59,919 nt of DNA from Blastopirellula sp. (GCA_002733575.1 NVWB01000014.1:1-59919); one strand, 5' to 3'. Positions 50,795 through 59,777 are shown, counted from the stretch's first letter. Notes: generated from the letters alone by a model not told the origin. Numbers and translations are program-made.

Positions 50795-52606
50795 CTACCA
50801 GTTTGTCAGCGGCATGACTAACGCCAGGCCTAGACTAACCAGAAAACTCACAATGCCGAGCACCAACAAAAGTGGTGTCCATGTTTTTAGGGCTTCCACT
50901 TCGGTGATTCCGCTCATCTTGGCGAACACCCAGAAACCACTGTCGTTCATCCATGATCCGATCAATGAACCGGCACCGATCGATGTGGCCAAGTAAACTG
51001 CATTGCAGCCCAAGACTTCAGGCGATGCCACGCCAACCAGCATGGCAGAACCGGTGATCATGGCGACCGTGCTTGAACCTTGCGCTATCTTTAACATGGC
51101 CGCAATTCCAAAGCCAAGCGTTAAGGTCATCACCGTTTGCGCCCCGGCAGGGTTGTTGCCCTGGAAGATTGTGCGAATGGCCTCGCCGACTTCGGCTTGC
51201 TGTAACATGGCACCAAAGGCACCTCCACCTGCGGTGATTAGAATAATCAAACCACCACTCATCAAAGCAGTTTCAACGGAAACGCCCAATTCTTTCAAAG
51301 ATAGGCAACGTTGGCGAAGCAAGGTCACCATCGAAATCACGGCCGAGAGTAATAATGCAAAGGAAGCATTCCCAAGCAACGATGCCCAGTTCGCAGCATT
51401 CCGGGCAGGTGTGTCCCACTTATGCGCCGCAATGACTTCCGGTCCATACGCAGATTCAAGAATTCGACGATTCATGCGTTCTGCATCGACAGGCTTCATG
51501 CGAGATTTATTTTTTTGCACATCCTTTATCAAAGAGTCTGACATTTTGATTCCAAACAAGGAATCACGATCTGCAGGGAAACCTCGATCTCGCAGCACGT
51601 AATTGTTAAGTCCAGCGACAACAGTCGCTTTCTCCTCTTCAGTCAGCGATTCTTCCTTCATTAACAAGGCCGCAATTGGCGCTCGTTTGTCAGAATCGAC
51701 TGCCCCTTCTTTATTAATCACGCTGATAATTCGTTTCGAGATATTTGCATCAACGGCGGCGTTGCCTGCTTGGACAGTTGTCCGGAAAGCGTCCCAGTCT
51801 TTGATGTCTGCCACACTGAGTCGGGCCGCTGCTTCGGCATCGGCAATAGTGGTTAGCACCGTATTGCAGGAGATCATAACCACCGGCAATAGAACAGGCG
51901 CGAGTGCCAGCCATAGGGGAGGCAACTTGTCATCATCCAAAGGTTCTGGCTCAGGCTCTGTTCCCACCTGACGCATCGGCAGCGGCATAATGCGATTCAT
52001 GTAGCTAGAAAATGCGAGACCAGCAATCGCCGCAGGCAGCGCGACTAACGCACCGATCATGATCATCAGCCCTTTGTCCACATTCAACTGATCGGCCACG
52101 ATCAATGGACCCGGCGTTGGCGGAACCAGCGTGTGCGTAATTGCCCCGCCCGTGCCAATCGCCATGATGTACAACAAATAGTTGCGGTTGGTTTTTTTGA
52201 ATAATGAACGAGCCAGAGGCACCAAGAGATAAAACACAGTATCAAAGAAGACTGGCACGGCCAGTACAAAACCGCTTCCCATCAACGCGACTGGCGCCCT
52301 TTTTTCTCCAACTAATTTCATTGCCGCGCGAACCACACGGTCTGCCGCTCCACTGTCTAACATGCACTTGCCGATAATCGCGGCGAGTGCAATGACGATT
52401 CCGATCCCTCCGGCAGACTTGCCGAATTCCTCGGCTACCCGACTAAACTTACTGGCAACGCTTCCTTCAGCCATCAAACTGACCACCATCGCGGCAGTGA
52501 TCAAAGCGAGAAAAGCATTGGCACGTAAAAAGATAATTAGCCCCAACACGGTGAACATTCCAACGCCAAGGCAAGTTAATGCGTAATAGATATCATCTTG
52601 AGACAT
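50795..52606 (-). CDS. GntP-family gluconate/sugar-acid permease with soluble insertion
   Basis: Proton symporter for gluconate-like sugar acids in the cytoplasmic membrane. 603 residues, against ~440-450 for typical GntP proteins. N-terminal half: IIFLRANAFLALITAAMVVSLMAEG, GGIGIVIALAAIIGKCMLDSGAADRVV, VPVFFDTVFYLLVPLARSLF, GGAITHTLVPPTPGPLIVADQL. C-terminal half: LITAGGGAFGAMLQQAEVG, LKIAQGSSTVAMITGSAML, VYLATSIGAGSLIGSWMNDSGFWVFAKMSG. Between them, roughly residues 270-410, is a charged, helical, non-membrane stretch (ADIKDWDAFRTTVQAGNAAVDANISK, DRDSLFGIKMSDSLIKDVQKNKSRMK) absent from the standard family. The insertion may regulate transport or bind a partner. Substrate not determined. Confidence 0.92.
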   Translation of the reverse strand: MSQDDIYYALTCLGVGMFTVLGLIIFLRANAFLALITAAMVVSLMAEGSVASKFSRVAEEFGKSAGGIGIVIALAAIIGKCMLDSGAADRVVRAAMKLVGEKRAPVALMGSGFVLAVPVFFDTVFYLLVPLARSLFKKTNRNYLLYIMAIGTGGAITHTLVPPTPGPLIVADQLNVDKGLMIMIGALVALPAAIAGLAFSSYMNRIMPLPMRQVGTEPEPEPLDDDKLPPLWLALAPVLLPVVMISCNTVLTTIADAEAAARLSVADIKDWDAFRTTVQAGNAAVDANISKRIISVINKEGAVDSDKRAPIAALLMKEESLTEEEKATVVAGLNNYVLRDRGFPADRDSLFGIKMSDSLIKDVQKNKSRMKPVDAERMNRRILESAYGPEVIAAHKWDTPARNAANWASLLGNASFALLLSAVISMVTLLRQRCLSLKELGVSVETALMSGGLIILITAGGGAFGAMLQQAEVGEAIRTIFQGNNPAGAQTVMTLTLGFGIAAMLKIAQGSSTVAMITGSAMLVGVASPEVLGCNAVYLATSIGAGSLIGSWMNDSGFWVFAKMSGITEVEALKTWTPLLLVLGIVSFLVSLGLALVMPLTNW

Positions 52607-52723
52607 AGAAGCAAACTCGTCGTATTAGGTGGGATTCATGGATAAGAAAAAATGTTAGAGTGTTGAGAATCCCATAGATACGCACAGGTTTCAAGTCTTG
52701 AAGCATTCGTAAAGCGAAAAAAC

Positions 52724-53488
52724 ATGAACAACCAGCAAGATTCAATACAATTGATTGCAAAGTGGCTTGCCGAATCGAAAAAAACGGTAATTTTCACCGG
52801 TGCAGGCATCAGTACCGAAAGCGGAATCCCCGATTTTCGTTCGCCTGGCGGAATCTGGACCAAATACCGCACGGTCTACTTCGACGAATTCATGGAATCC
52901 GCCGATGCACGCCATGAATACTGGCAACAAAAATGTGAAGGGCATCGAGACTTTGCCGACGCTGCGCCCAACACAGGTCACAACATCATCGCCAAGTGGG
53001 AAGCAGAAGAGTTGACCTGCGGAGTGATCACGCAAAACATTGATGGCCTACATACGATTGCTGGCAGCCGTGAAGTATTAGAACTGCATGGAACGGCCCG
53101 GCAAATCAAATGTATGGACTGCGAAGCGATGTTTGATGTTGGGCCCATGGTGGATGAATTCCTTGAGACCGACAGCGTGCCTGCTTGTCCGCAGTGTAAA
53201 ACTGGCCGCTTAAAACATGCCACGGTTTCGTTCGGTCAAAGTTTACCGCCCGATGTTTTGCAAAAAGCCTACCAGTGGTGCCGCGATGCCGATTTAATAC
53301 TAGCGTTAGGCTCTTCGTTAGTCGTCACGCCTGCTGCTGATTTGCCGGTCACAGTCAAAAAGTACGGTGGTCGTGTGATGATTATCAATCGAGATGAAAC
53401 CGGGCTCGATGAAATCGCCGACGTAAAACTCTCAGGTTCGATTGGCGAAACCTTGACAGAGATCGATCAAGCGATTCAAACTAGATAA
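52724..53488 (+). CDS. cobB: Sirtuin, NAD-dependent protein deacylase
   Basis: Removes acyl groups from lysine using NAD. 254 residues, typical. Motifs: VIFTGAGISTESGIPDFRSPGGIW (NAD site), TQNIDGLH, ELHGTARQIKC with the catalytic His, a zinc site CMDCEA...CPQC, FGQSLPPDV, LGSSLVVTPAADLP, and IINRDETGLDEIAD near the end. Soluble, cytoplasmic. Its ATG lies 117 bases from the divergent permease start. The next gene's ATG is only 30 bases after its stop, so both are probably co-transcribed. The symbol is used in the family sense. Confidence 0.95.
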   Translation: MNNQQDSIQLIAKWLAESKKTVIFTGAGISTESGIPDFRSPGGIWTKYRTVYFDEFMESADARHEYWQQKCEGHRDFADAAPNTGHNIIAKWEAEELTCGVITQNIDGLHTIAGSREVLELHGTARQIKCMDCEAMFDVGPMVDEFLETDSVPACPQCKTGRLKHATVSFGQSLPPDVLQKAYQWCRDADLILALGSSLVVTPAADLPVTVKKYGGRVMIINRDETGLDEIADVKLSGSIGETLTEIDQAIQTR

Positions 53489-53518
53489 ATGCGGAATTCA
53501 AGAAATAGGAGTTGCGAG

Positions 53519-54490
53519 ATGAGAAAATGTTGCCTGACTATATTGTTTTCAATCGTTAGCTGCTTGCCTTTACTGGCAACCGAAATCAGTTTGCATGGAG
53601 ATGCTGTGATCAAGTTTGCTACGGTCGCTGAAGCGACCCAACACTTGAGCCAAAAAGATCGGTTCATTCAGGCCACCAGTCCGTTTGATCGTGATAGCCG
53701 ATTGAAAAAGTCCGGCGTTACCCAGCAACAACTGGTCGATTATGCAGCGGCACAAGCCTTGGCTTGGGACGAAGTTGAAACCGCCAAGTTGACACAAGTC
53801 ATGCAGCGGCTCAAATCCAAGTTCAATCGCTATGCCATTCCGTTTCCCAAAACAGTGTTGCTCATTAAAACCACAGGGAAAGAAGAAGGAGACGCGGCCT
53901 ATTGTCGAGGCAATGCCATCATCTTACCCAAAAGTAAAGTCGCTGGTGATAACTTGGGCAAGCTCGAACGCCTGATGACGCACGAACTGTTTCATATTCT
54001 CAGCAGTCACAATTCAAGCTTGCGTAGCGAACTGTATAAGATCATAGGGTTCACCACTTGCAACACAATCCAACTGCCACAAACGTTGAAGCACCGTAAA
54101 ATCACGAACCCTGATGCACCACGATTTGATTGTGTGATTGAGTTAGAGATTGACGGCAAGCCAGTGAATGCTACGCCTGTACTGTTCGCTTCGGTTGAAA
54201 AATATGACCCTAAGTCGGCGAAAACATTTTTTCAATATCTGACATTCAAATTGATGGTCGTTGAACAAACCACCAAAGGCTGGGTCGCTCTGTTGACAGA
54301 AAACCGACCACAAATGCTCGACCCAAAGAACGTCGCCTCTTACTTCGATCAAATAGGCCGCAACACCGGCTACATCATTCACCCTGACGAAATCCTGGCC
54401 GATAACTTCGTTCACATGGTTCAGGGAAGCGAATCACTGGCCACACCGGGTATTGTGGAGAAGATGAATATTGTGTTCGAGAAACCGTAA
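53519..54490 (+). CDS. Secreted HExxH protein, putative zinc metalloprotease
   Basis: 323 residues from the ATG at 53519, with AGGAG eight bases upstream; an in-frame ATG at 53489 lacks such a site. Signal peptide MRKCCLTILFSIVSCLPLLA. The core has LMTHELFHILSSHN, a zinc-protease HExxH motif, and a later aspartate/glutamate-rich part (HPDEILADNFVHM) where a third zinc ligand (Glu in ADNF-type helix) could lie. I do not recognise a named family. It follows the sirtuin and precedes a zinc-ribbon membrane protein; the three could form one transcript (53519-54913), though a functional link is not evident. Confidence 0.8.
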   Translation: MRKCCLTILFSIVSCLPLLATEISLHGDAVIKFATVAEATQHLSQKDRFIQATSPFDRDSRLKKSGVTQQQLVDYAAAQALAWDEVETAKLTQVMQRLKSKFNRYAIPFPKTVLLIKTTGKEEGDAAYCRGNAIILPKSKVAGDNLGKLERLMTHELFHILSSHNSSLRSELYKIIGFTTCNTIQLPQTLKHRKITNPDAPRFDCVIELEIDGKPVNATPVLFASVEKYDPKSAKTFFQYLTFKLMVVEQTTKGWVALLTENRPQMLDPKNVASYFDQIGRNTGYIIHPDEILADNFVHMVQGSESLATPGIVEKMNIVFEKP

Positions 54491-54508
54491 CTCGTTTGAC
54501 AAAGACAA

Positions 54509-54913
54509 ATGATTCTAGAAATTATCATTTCGCTTATCATCGCAATCGTCATTTTGAGCTTGTTTTTTTGGACTGGCACGGATAACGAGGATGAATACTG
54601 GGCTCTTAGTGAATTACAGTGCCCACACTGTGAATCTCCTTATCCTATTGAGGATCTGCTCAAGAGAAACCGAGTCTTTTGTGAGCCACCATCGGATGGG
54701 TCAAAACTTCCACATTCGTGTAATGGATCAAGCATTCACTGTCCTAGCTGCCATGAGGAAGCAACTTTTTTTCGCACAGAGAGTAATCCATATTTCAGTG
54801 ATATAGCTGAACAACCAAGATTGTGCAAAAACTGCACCGAGCGTTTCATGGGACTCCCTGACTCTACTTGTCCCGTTTGCGGTGAATCAGATCATGCCAT
54901 AGCGACAGAATAA
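54509..54913 (+). CDS. Membrane-anchored zinc-ribbon protein
   Basis: 134 residues: one N-terminal transmembrane helix (LEIIISLIIAIVILSLFFW), then two zinc-ribbon-like cysteine sets, CPHCESPYPIEDLL with CPSCHEE, and CKNCTERF with CPVCGES. The soluble part should face the cytoplasm. Such small ribbon proteins often bind protein or nucleic acid partners. It lies 18 bases after the HExxH gene and is probably in the same transcript. No family name can be given. Confidence 0.8.
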   Translation: MILEIIISLIIAIVILSLFFWTGTDNEDEYWALSELQCPHCESPYPIEDLLKRNRVFCEPPSDGSKLPHSCNGSSIHCPSCHEEATFFRTESNPYFSDIAEQPRLCKNCTERFMGLPDSTCPVCGESDHAIATE

Positions 54914-55290
54914 TCTTAGTACAGGTCATTCTGTCGCTAGACAATGAAAAGTATTAGATCGATTGTATTGCTCTTTTACTCATCCAAATCCAAAATTTCA
55001 GATGAGACGGTGACGATGGTGTACTTATTCTCATCTTTACCTGGTAGGCCAGCGATCACTAAGTGATTTTTTTCACCACAGACTGCTTGGGTGGCCCAAC
55101 ATCAGTTCCAGCAAGGCACAAGTTCTGATTCTAAGGATTGCAACGATACCTGGCTCTAATCCGGCAGTTATTCTGTAGCAAATACCCTGCACACGGTGAG
55201 TCGCAAGTCGTTACAGGAACAAGCATCCTATGATTTAATCCCAGCTTTTTTTCTATCGGAATCCTTGTGTTGGAATAACCTTTCTTATCA
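54914..55290. other. Intergenic region with possible gene remnant
   Basis: 377 bases. The minus-strand frame at 54976-55110 could be the tail of a lost gene (listed separately). Otherwise nothing recognisable; the promoter of the receiver-domain gene should be in the right half. Confidence 0.5.
54976..55110 (-). pseudogene. Possible C-terminal gene remnant
   Basis: A stop-to-stop frame of 41 codons reading VCGEKNHLVIAGLPGKDENK and ending SSEILDLDE. It has the look of a real beta-strand-rich C-terminus, but there is no start codon and no homologous frame upstream that I can follow. Low confidence. Confidence 0.25.
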
Positions 55291-55317
55291 TTGAAGAACC
55301 TAAAACCTGAGAACGCT

Positions 55318-56676
55318 GTGAAAACAAAATCGACCAAGAGAAATAGACTCTATTACTACTTGATAGGGTTCAGTCTTCTCATCGTCTTACTGACGATGAT
55401 TCCGCTTCATTCGTATTCCCGAAGCTACACGCAAGCAGTACGTGATAATGATGCTTGGGCCGAACGTGTAAATCTAATATCGCAACTGGGCGAACTCGTA
55501 GCCATTATGCACAAGTCGAGTATCCCTACTCTTAACTCAGATCATGTCAGCATAAATAAAGATCAACTGGTGAGTTCAAACCTGAAGTTTCAAGAGATTA
55601 TCGAGAGTGTACGTGCCGACTTTGTTCAGAACAAGGAACAATCGGAATTGGGAAAACGAACTCTCACCCTTCGAGGAATTGAGGAGCATGGGAGCATTGT
55701 CTATCAAGGGGCTCTGGAATTGATCCAGCAGTTAGAGTCTGAATTGCCCATGATGGATGCTTCTCGAAGAAATCAATTAGATCAAAGTATGCATAAGTCA
55801 TTGAGCTTGATTCATAAATTACATCAAGACTTACAAGATCGTCAGTCGCTGGTAATTGAATCCCAAAAATTCCAAGCGAAAATGTTGGAGTGGATATTGC
55901 TTGCCATCACGGCTGCACTAAGTCTCGTTGTCTCGGGAACGCTATGGTATGGGCACCAGCATGTTGCCGCAAAAATGCGAGAGGAGAAACGAAACGAAGA
56001 TCGACTTGAGGTAATCCTAACGACCAAGGACACGGTGAACTCTCACATTACTCAGATTCATGATCTTTCAAATGAAGTCATTGCGGAACTAGATAATCCA
56101 AATCAGATCAGCGTAATTAAACAAATTCACCAACAAGCCAATTCCTTGTCTGATATTGTTCAGTATATGATCAAGAAAGTGCGGCCAGATCAACCTGAAC
56201 CAATTCAACAAATTTCGAAATCAAATACCGTCAAAGCAACCACCGCCTGTGGAGATGCCCCAGAGGAACAAGCGAGCCAAACGCGGCTTAATTGCCGAGT
56301 TTTAACCGCAGACGATGGGCCCAACAATCAGCGGTTCAACTGCTTTGTTCTGAAGAAGGCCGGAGCCGATGTCGTGGGTGCTGACAATGGGCAGATTGCC
56401 TTAGATCTTGCGCTCAAAGCACAAGAAGAAGGCAAACCGTTTGATATCTTTTTAATGGACATGCAAATGCCGGTTCTCGACGGTTTTGAGGCAACCAGAA
56501 AACTGCGAGCGGCCGGATTTACCGAGCCGATTATTGCCTTAACAGGCAGCGATGAAGTGGGCGATAAGGAAAAATGCTTGGCCGCTGGTTGCGATGAATT
56601 TATCACAAAGCCTGTGAGCCGGGAGAAGCTAGTTCAAGTGGTCGCTCATCATGCTGCTCAATTATCCAAGGTTTAG
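55318..56676 (+). CDS. Membrane sensor-like protein with receiver domain and no kinase
   Basis: About 452 residues from the GTG at 55318 (a TTG at 55291 is an alternative). One membrane segment at about residues 15-33 (YYLIGFSLLIVLLTMIPLHSY), a ~165-residue outer helical part (four-helix sensor style, SQLGELVAIMHKS), a second membrane segment (LEWILLAITAALSLVVSGTLWYG), then a helical stretch resembling a DHp region (SHITQIHDLSNEVIAELDNPNQI; the H in IHDLSNEV sits where an HK phospho-His would be). There is no ATPase domain. A full receiver domain ends the protein: LTADDGPNNQ, IFLMDMQMPVLDG with Asp at the phosphorylation site, IIALTGSD, and FITKPVS. It may be a phosphorelay intermediate or a degenerate hybrid kinase. 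Confidence 0.85.
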   Translation: MKTKSTKRNRLYYYLIGFSLLIVLLTMIPLHSYSRSYTQAVRDNDAWAERVNLISQLGELVAIMHKSSIPTLNSDHVSINKDQLVSSNLKFQEIIESVRADFVQNKEQSELGKRTLTLRGIEEHGSIVYQGALELIQQLESELPMMDASRRNQLDQSMHKSLSLIHKLHQDLQDRQSLVIESQKFQAKMLEWILLAITAALSLVVSGTLWYGHQHVAAKMREEKRNEDRLEVILTTKDTVNSHITQIHDLSNEVIAELDNPNQISVIKQIHQQANSLSDIVQYMIKKVRPDQPEPIQQISKSNTVKATTACGDAPEEQASQTRLNCRVLTADDGPNNQRFNCFVLKKAGADVVGADNGQIALDLALKAQEEGKPFDIFLMDMQMPVLDGFEATRKLRAAGFTEPIIALTGSDEVGDKEKCLAAGCDEFITKPVSREKLVQVVAHHAAQLSKV

Positions 56677-57963
56677 TTAATTCGTCGCCGAAACCATTTG
56701 CCGGTCTTTAGAAGAGGTCGAGATTCGTTTTTCTGATAGCGGCCCTTTTTTAGATCGTCCGCCTTCTAACCAACTGCCCAGCCAAGTGTTGCGAACACAG
56801 TAGTGATACGAGATCAGTGTGAAGCTAATAGTAGTAATCATGGCCAGCGTTAACTTTGCCCACACATTGAGATCGGTTCGAGACAATAGAATATGCACGC
56901 CTGCGACAATCGGCAGATGAATTAAATAGACCCAAAACGATGCATCTGAAATGTAGCGGAAAATTGCAACCGGCTGGGGAAATCGTTGAAGAAACAGCCC
57001 AAACAAACCCAAGGTAGTTAGCCAAGAAAAAACGACCACGCCAACTGCCACTGGCCAACTTGCAGTGATTGCTTCCGACTGAAGATGTGCCTGAACAAAC
57101 GGCAGCAGGCCAGCGAAGGTGACACTCGAACCCACCAATAAAACAACATGAAATCGCTGCACCACAGCAATCCATCCACGATGCTGAAACAGCCAAACGC
57201 CTGATCCAAAGAACATTGCGTAGTAAACTAAACGCGTGAGAACTGGAAAAGGCGATTGTTGAAAACCGAGAACGACTCGTGAATCAAACCACAACACAGC
57301 AGCACACACTGGTAAGCTGATCAACAAGGCCCAGGCCCAACGCAGGCTATTATCAGTGGAGACAACTTGTTTTTCTACGCGACTCTTTCGCAGCGAAAGT
57401 AATGTGCCTATTGCCCAAAAAGCAAAGCAGTAAACGACTAGGTATTCTAGAAACCAAAGATGGCTGAAGCCAAAGAAATCTTTTTCTACCGAGTCTTCAA
57501 AGCGAAAACTCCGCAACTTGTTCGCAGCATATTTTCCGTCTAGTACCCAGCCCAAAGTAAACACAAAAGCGGTGACAGGCAGAATGATTACGGAAGCTGC
57601 GATGAGCGGCATCAGCAATCGTTTAAAACGATTGACCAAAAAACCGTATGCCCCGCGAGATCGATAGAGCTGCATGGCAAAGTAGCCTGCAATCAAAAAA
57701 TACATGGCCATAATGAAACACTCGATCCACCAGAACAGTCCATCGATGAGGATCGATTGAGCAGGGGCATCGTTTGTTGGCCATAACAGGCCAGGCATTG
57801 AAATCGTCAGATAAGGGACCGCCGCGTGCAGCAAAACCACTAGCATAATGGCGCTAGCACGGATAGCATCAAACCCATGCAAGCGTTGGGTTGCATCGGT
57901 CGAAGTCGGGTTTTCCGCGATGTTATTGGAGTCCACTTGAAGTGCCTCTGAAGCAGAATGCAC
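56677..57963 (-). CDS. Acyltransferase family 3 membrane protein (OpgC-like)
   Basis: 428 residues with about ten membrane helices. The start RLHGFDAIRASAIMLVVLLHAAVPY carries the R and H of the AT3 family active site. Other marks are YFLIAGYFAMQLYRSRG, FLVNRFKRLLMPL and FFGFSHLWFLEYLV (the second conserved His region). Such proteins move acyl groups from cytoplasmic donors to extracytoplasmic sugars or glucans; the OpgC/MdoC branch succinylates glucans. The GTG at 57963 is used, but the start is uncertain because no good ribosome site is seen. Its stop directly abuts the stop of the receiver gene. Confidence 0.9.
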   Translation of the reverse strand: MHSASEALQVDSNNIAENPTSTDATQRLHGFDAIRASAIMLVVLLHAAVPYLTISMPGLLWPTNDAPAQSILIDGLFWWIECFIMAMYFLIAGYFAMQLYRSRGAYGFLVNRFKRLLMPLIAASVIILPVTAFVFTLGWVLDGKYAANKLRSFRFEDSVEKDFFGFSHLWFLEYLVVYCFAFWAIGTLLSLRKSRVEKQVVSTDNSLRWAWALLISLPVCAAVLWFDSRVVLGFQQSPFPVLTRLVYYAMFFGSGVWLFQHRGWIAVVQRFHVVLLVGSSVTFAGLLPFVQAHLQSEAITASWPVAVGVVVFSWLTTLGLFGLFLQRFPQPVAIFRYISDASFWVYLIHLPIVAGVHILLSRTDLNVWAKLTLAMITTISFTLISYHYCVRNTWLGSWLEGGRSKKGPLSEKRISTSSKDRQMVSATN

Positions 57964-58234
57964 AAGGAATTAAGGATGGTTCACGGTTTCGATCTTCGTC
58001 AGATGATGTCTGACCGTATATCTTATTGATCGACAAAAACCAGCGGGGGCTTTGGGGGATTGGTGGCAATTGTAACGAATATGCCAATTAATTGAAATCG
58101 CTTTTGTTTTTGAACAGATTTACACATTTTAGGGAAAAAATGGCTTTTATAATTTACCAGCCTTATCATGTGTGTTAAAACTCGATAAGACTTATCCTCC
58201 CGTGTGTATCTTGAAGAGTGAAAGTGGCAAAACA

Positions 58235-58885
58235 ATGTTTCGAATTAAAATTATCTTAGTGATCGCAGGCGGGGCTCTCTGTTTCTGGGGCTTCCAAGAA
58301 TTCCGAGTGGGTTCTAGTGCATCTGCCGAACCGGAAGATGTTTCATTATCTGATATCGAGAGTGGTAACATTCCTGATAATACGCATCTGAGAATTGGTG
58401 AACATGCAGCGTTATATCCTGGGTCGGTTTATACCTACGAAGAAGAAGGTTCCGGAGGCGGCATGCCCTCCAATAGCGCCAAAGTACGCTATGCTTATTA
58501 TCCTATAATCTCGTTAGAGCATGACTTCATGCAGCAGCTGGCAGCTTTAGAAAATGCTGAGAACATCGATGAATTTGCAGAGCCGACCTTGGATGGTTTA
58601 GCCGTTCTTGTCAGAACCAATGATTTCAAAACGATTGGAGCCATACCAGACGATATTGTAATCGAAGAGAGCGTGCAAGGCTTAGTCATCAACCGAATCT
58701 CCTCGCTAGATGAAGAAGAAAAAGACTTGTTGCGTCAAAGCTTTGACACGATTGATTTTGATAAGGTATTAATCTTATCAGATGACCGAAAACCCAGTTC
58801 TGTTTTTGTGACTGTACTAATGATGCTTGGCGGAGTTGGACTTTCGCTAGTCGGGATTGGTCTATTTTTTGTCGGCGGAGAGTAA
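58235..58885 (+). CDS. Two-helix membrane protein of unknown function
   Basis: 216 residues from the ATG at 58235 (MFRIKIILVIAGGALCFWGF), an N-terminal membrane helix that is also a possible signal anchor; a start further left (GTG 58172) is less likely. The C-terminus has a second helix (VFVTVLMMLGGVGLSLVGIGLFFVGG). The outer domain of about 160 residues is acidic, with a Gly-rich SGGGMPSNSAKVRYAYYPII and DDIVIEESVQGLVINRISSLDEEEKDLL. No family is recognised. A TATAAT word at 58148-58153 may belong to its promoter, but no matching upstream box is clear. Confidence 0.78.
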   Translation: MFRIKIILVIAGGALCFWGFQEFRVGSSASAEPEDVSLSDIESGNIPDNTHLRIGEHAALYPGSVYTYEEEGSGGGMPSNSAKVRYAYYPIISLEHDFMQQLAALENAENIDEFAEPTLDGLAVLVRTNDFKTIGAIPDDIVIEESVQGLVINRISSLDEEEKDLLRQSFDTIDFDKVLILSDDRKPSSVFVTVLMMLGGVGLSLVGIGLFFVGGE

Positions 58886-58916
58886 GTGCAATCGACGATT
58901 GAAGTATGATCGCAGA

Positions 58917-59570
58917 TTAAAACTGCCGTGCCGTAGGGCTCATCTGCTCAGGTAAACCACTAGGCAAAGCTGGAGAGTTAGGGACTGCAGAGGTTGGAGT
59001 CACAGCCTGAACTGGCTTTGTCGGAACGACACGATAGGGAACCTGTATTTGGGTCTCTCTAGCAGTAATTGGTAGCGAAATAGCCGGAGCCGAATAATAT
59101 CGCCCGGCTATTGGTGCAGCAAAATCAGGATGATGGGCGAAGTACGGATCATAGAGATCGTACCCGTGCAGATCGTAATAGAAATTATCGTACGACTGCT
59201 GTAAGTCTTCCCAGGCCAATTGCAACGAGTGATGCTTGTCTAATAACGGGGAAACATCAAGACTGCCTTGTATTCGCTGATATCCTTTTGTGACTTTGTC
59301 TAATTCACCAAAGATTGTGTAGCGACTCGACTGTCTTCGAGCAGTGGCAGTGAGATCAGCGGTTGACCTTCTCAACAGCGATGCCTCGGTTCGTAAAGCT
59401 GAATCTGCGTTGTAGGCAATCAGCTTCGCTTCAAACTTTGCCACAGCATGTTGCAGTTTATAGGCATCTGGAACCACACGATAGGGATTCACAAACCAAG
59501 GATCGGCTTGCACTGAAGTTGCTGAAGTAACCAGGAGCAACAAGAGCCAAACTGTGTTTTTGTATTTCAT
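58917..59570 (-). CDS. Secreted Tyr/His-rich protein of unknown function
   Basis: 217 residues; signal peptide NTVWLLLLLVTSATSVQA. The middle is helical (KLQHAVAKFEAKLIAYNADSALRTEASLLRRSTADL), followed by a Tyr/His/Asp-rich stretch (YDNFYYDLHGYDLYDPYFAHHPDF) and a Pro-rich tail (VPTKPVQAVTPTSAVPNSPALPSGLPEQM). It looks like an extracytoplasmic protein with a flexible end. Its leader contains a long structured element (59594-59693) ending in a T-run, so expression may be attenuated. Confidence 0.8.
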   Translation of the reverse strand: MKYKNTVWLLLLLVTSATSVQADPWFVNPYRVVPDAYKLQHAVAKFEAKLIAYNADSALRTEASLLRRSTADLTATARRQSSRYTIFGELDKVTKGYQRIQGSLDVSPLLDKHHSLQLAWEDLQQSYDNFYYDLHGYDLYDPYFAHHPDFAAPIAGRYYSAPAISLPITARETQIQVPYRVVPTKPVQAVTPTSAVPNSPALPSGLPEQMSPTARQF

Positions 59571-59593
59571 GGTAAATCCCTGTTAATTAAAAA

Positions 59594-59693
59594 AGCCCCT
59601 TGAGAGATTTGTCTAGGGTGTGGGAATCGCTCACCCGATGCCCCACGACTGTTCCGACCCAATCATTCTATAGACAAATGCCCTCAAGAGGCT
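59594..59693 (-). promoter_or_regulatory. Long structured leader, possible attenuator
   Basis: Two arms pair almost fully: 59594-59615 (AGCCCCTTGAGAGATTTGTC...) with 59671-59693 (TAGACAAATGCCCTCAAGAG...). The 55-base centre offers GGGTG/CACCC and GTGGG/CCCAC pairings that compete with each other. In the minus direction the long stem is followed by TTTTTT and, 15-25 bases later, by the GGGA and ATG of the next gene. A terminator-like stem just before a start codon suggests attenuation by a ligand, a protein or translation; no known riboswitch class is recognised. Confidence 0.5.
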
Positions 59694-59722
59694 AGTGTAT
59701 TTCTGACTTTCTTACGACACAA

Positions 59723-59749
59723 AGACCGACTGCATTGTGCAGCCGGTCT
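59723..59749 (-). terminator. Terminator of the edge gene
   Basis: AGACCGACTGCA (59723-59734) pairs with TGCAGCCGGTCT (59738-59749) with one G-T pair, followed on the minus strand by TTTGTGT. It lies 28 bases after the stop of the gene at the right edge. Confidence 0.75.
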
Positions 59750-59777
59750 CTGTTTGTTTTACAAGTAAGTCTTAGGT

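Noticed and set aside
58119..58153. TTTACA and TATAAT as a sigma-70 type promoter
   Set aside because: The spacing is about 23 bases, too long for a standard promoter; the TATAAT alone is weak evidence.
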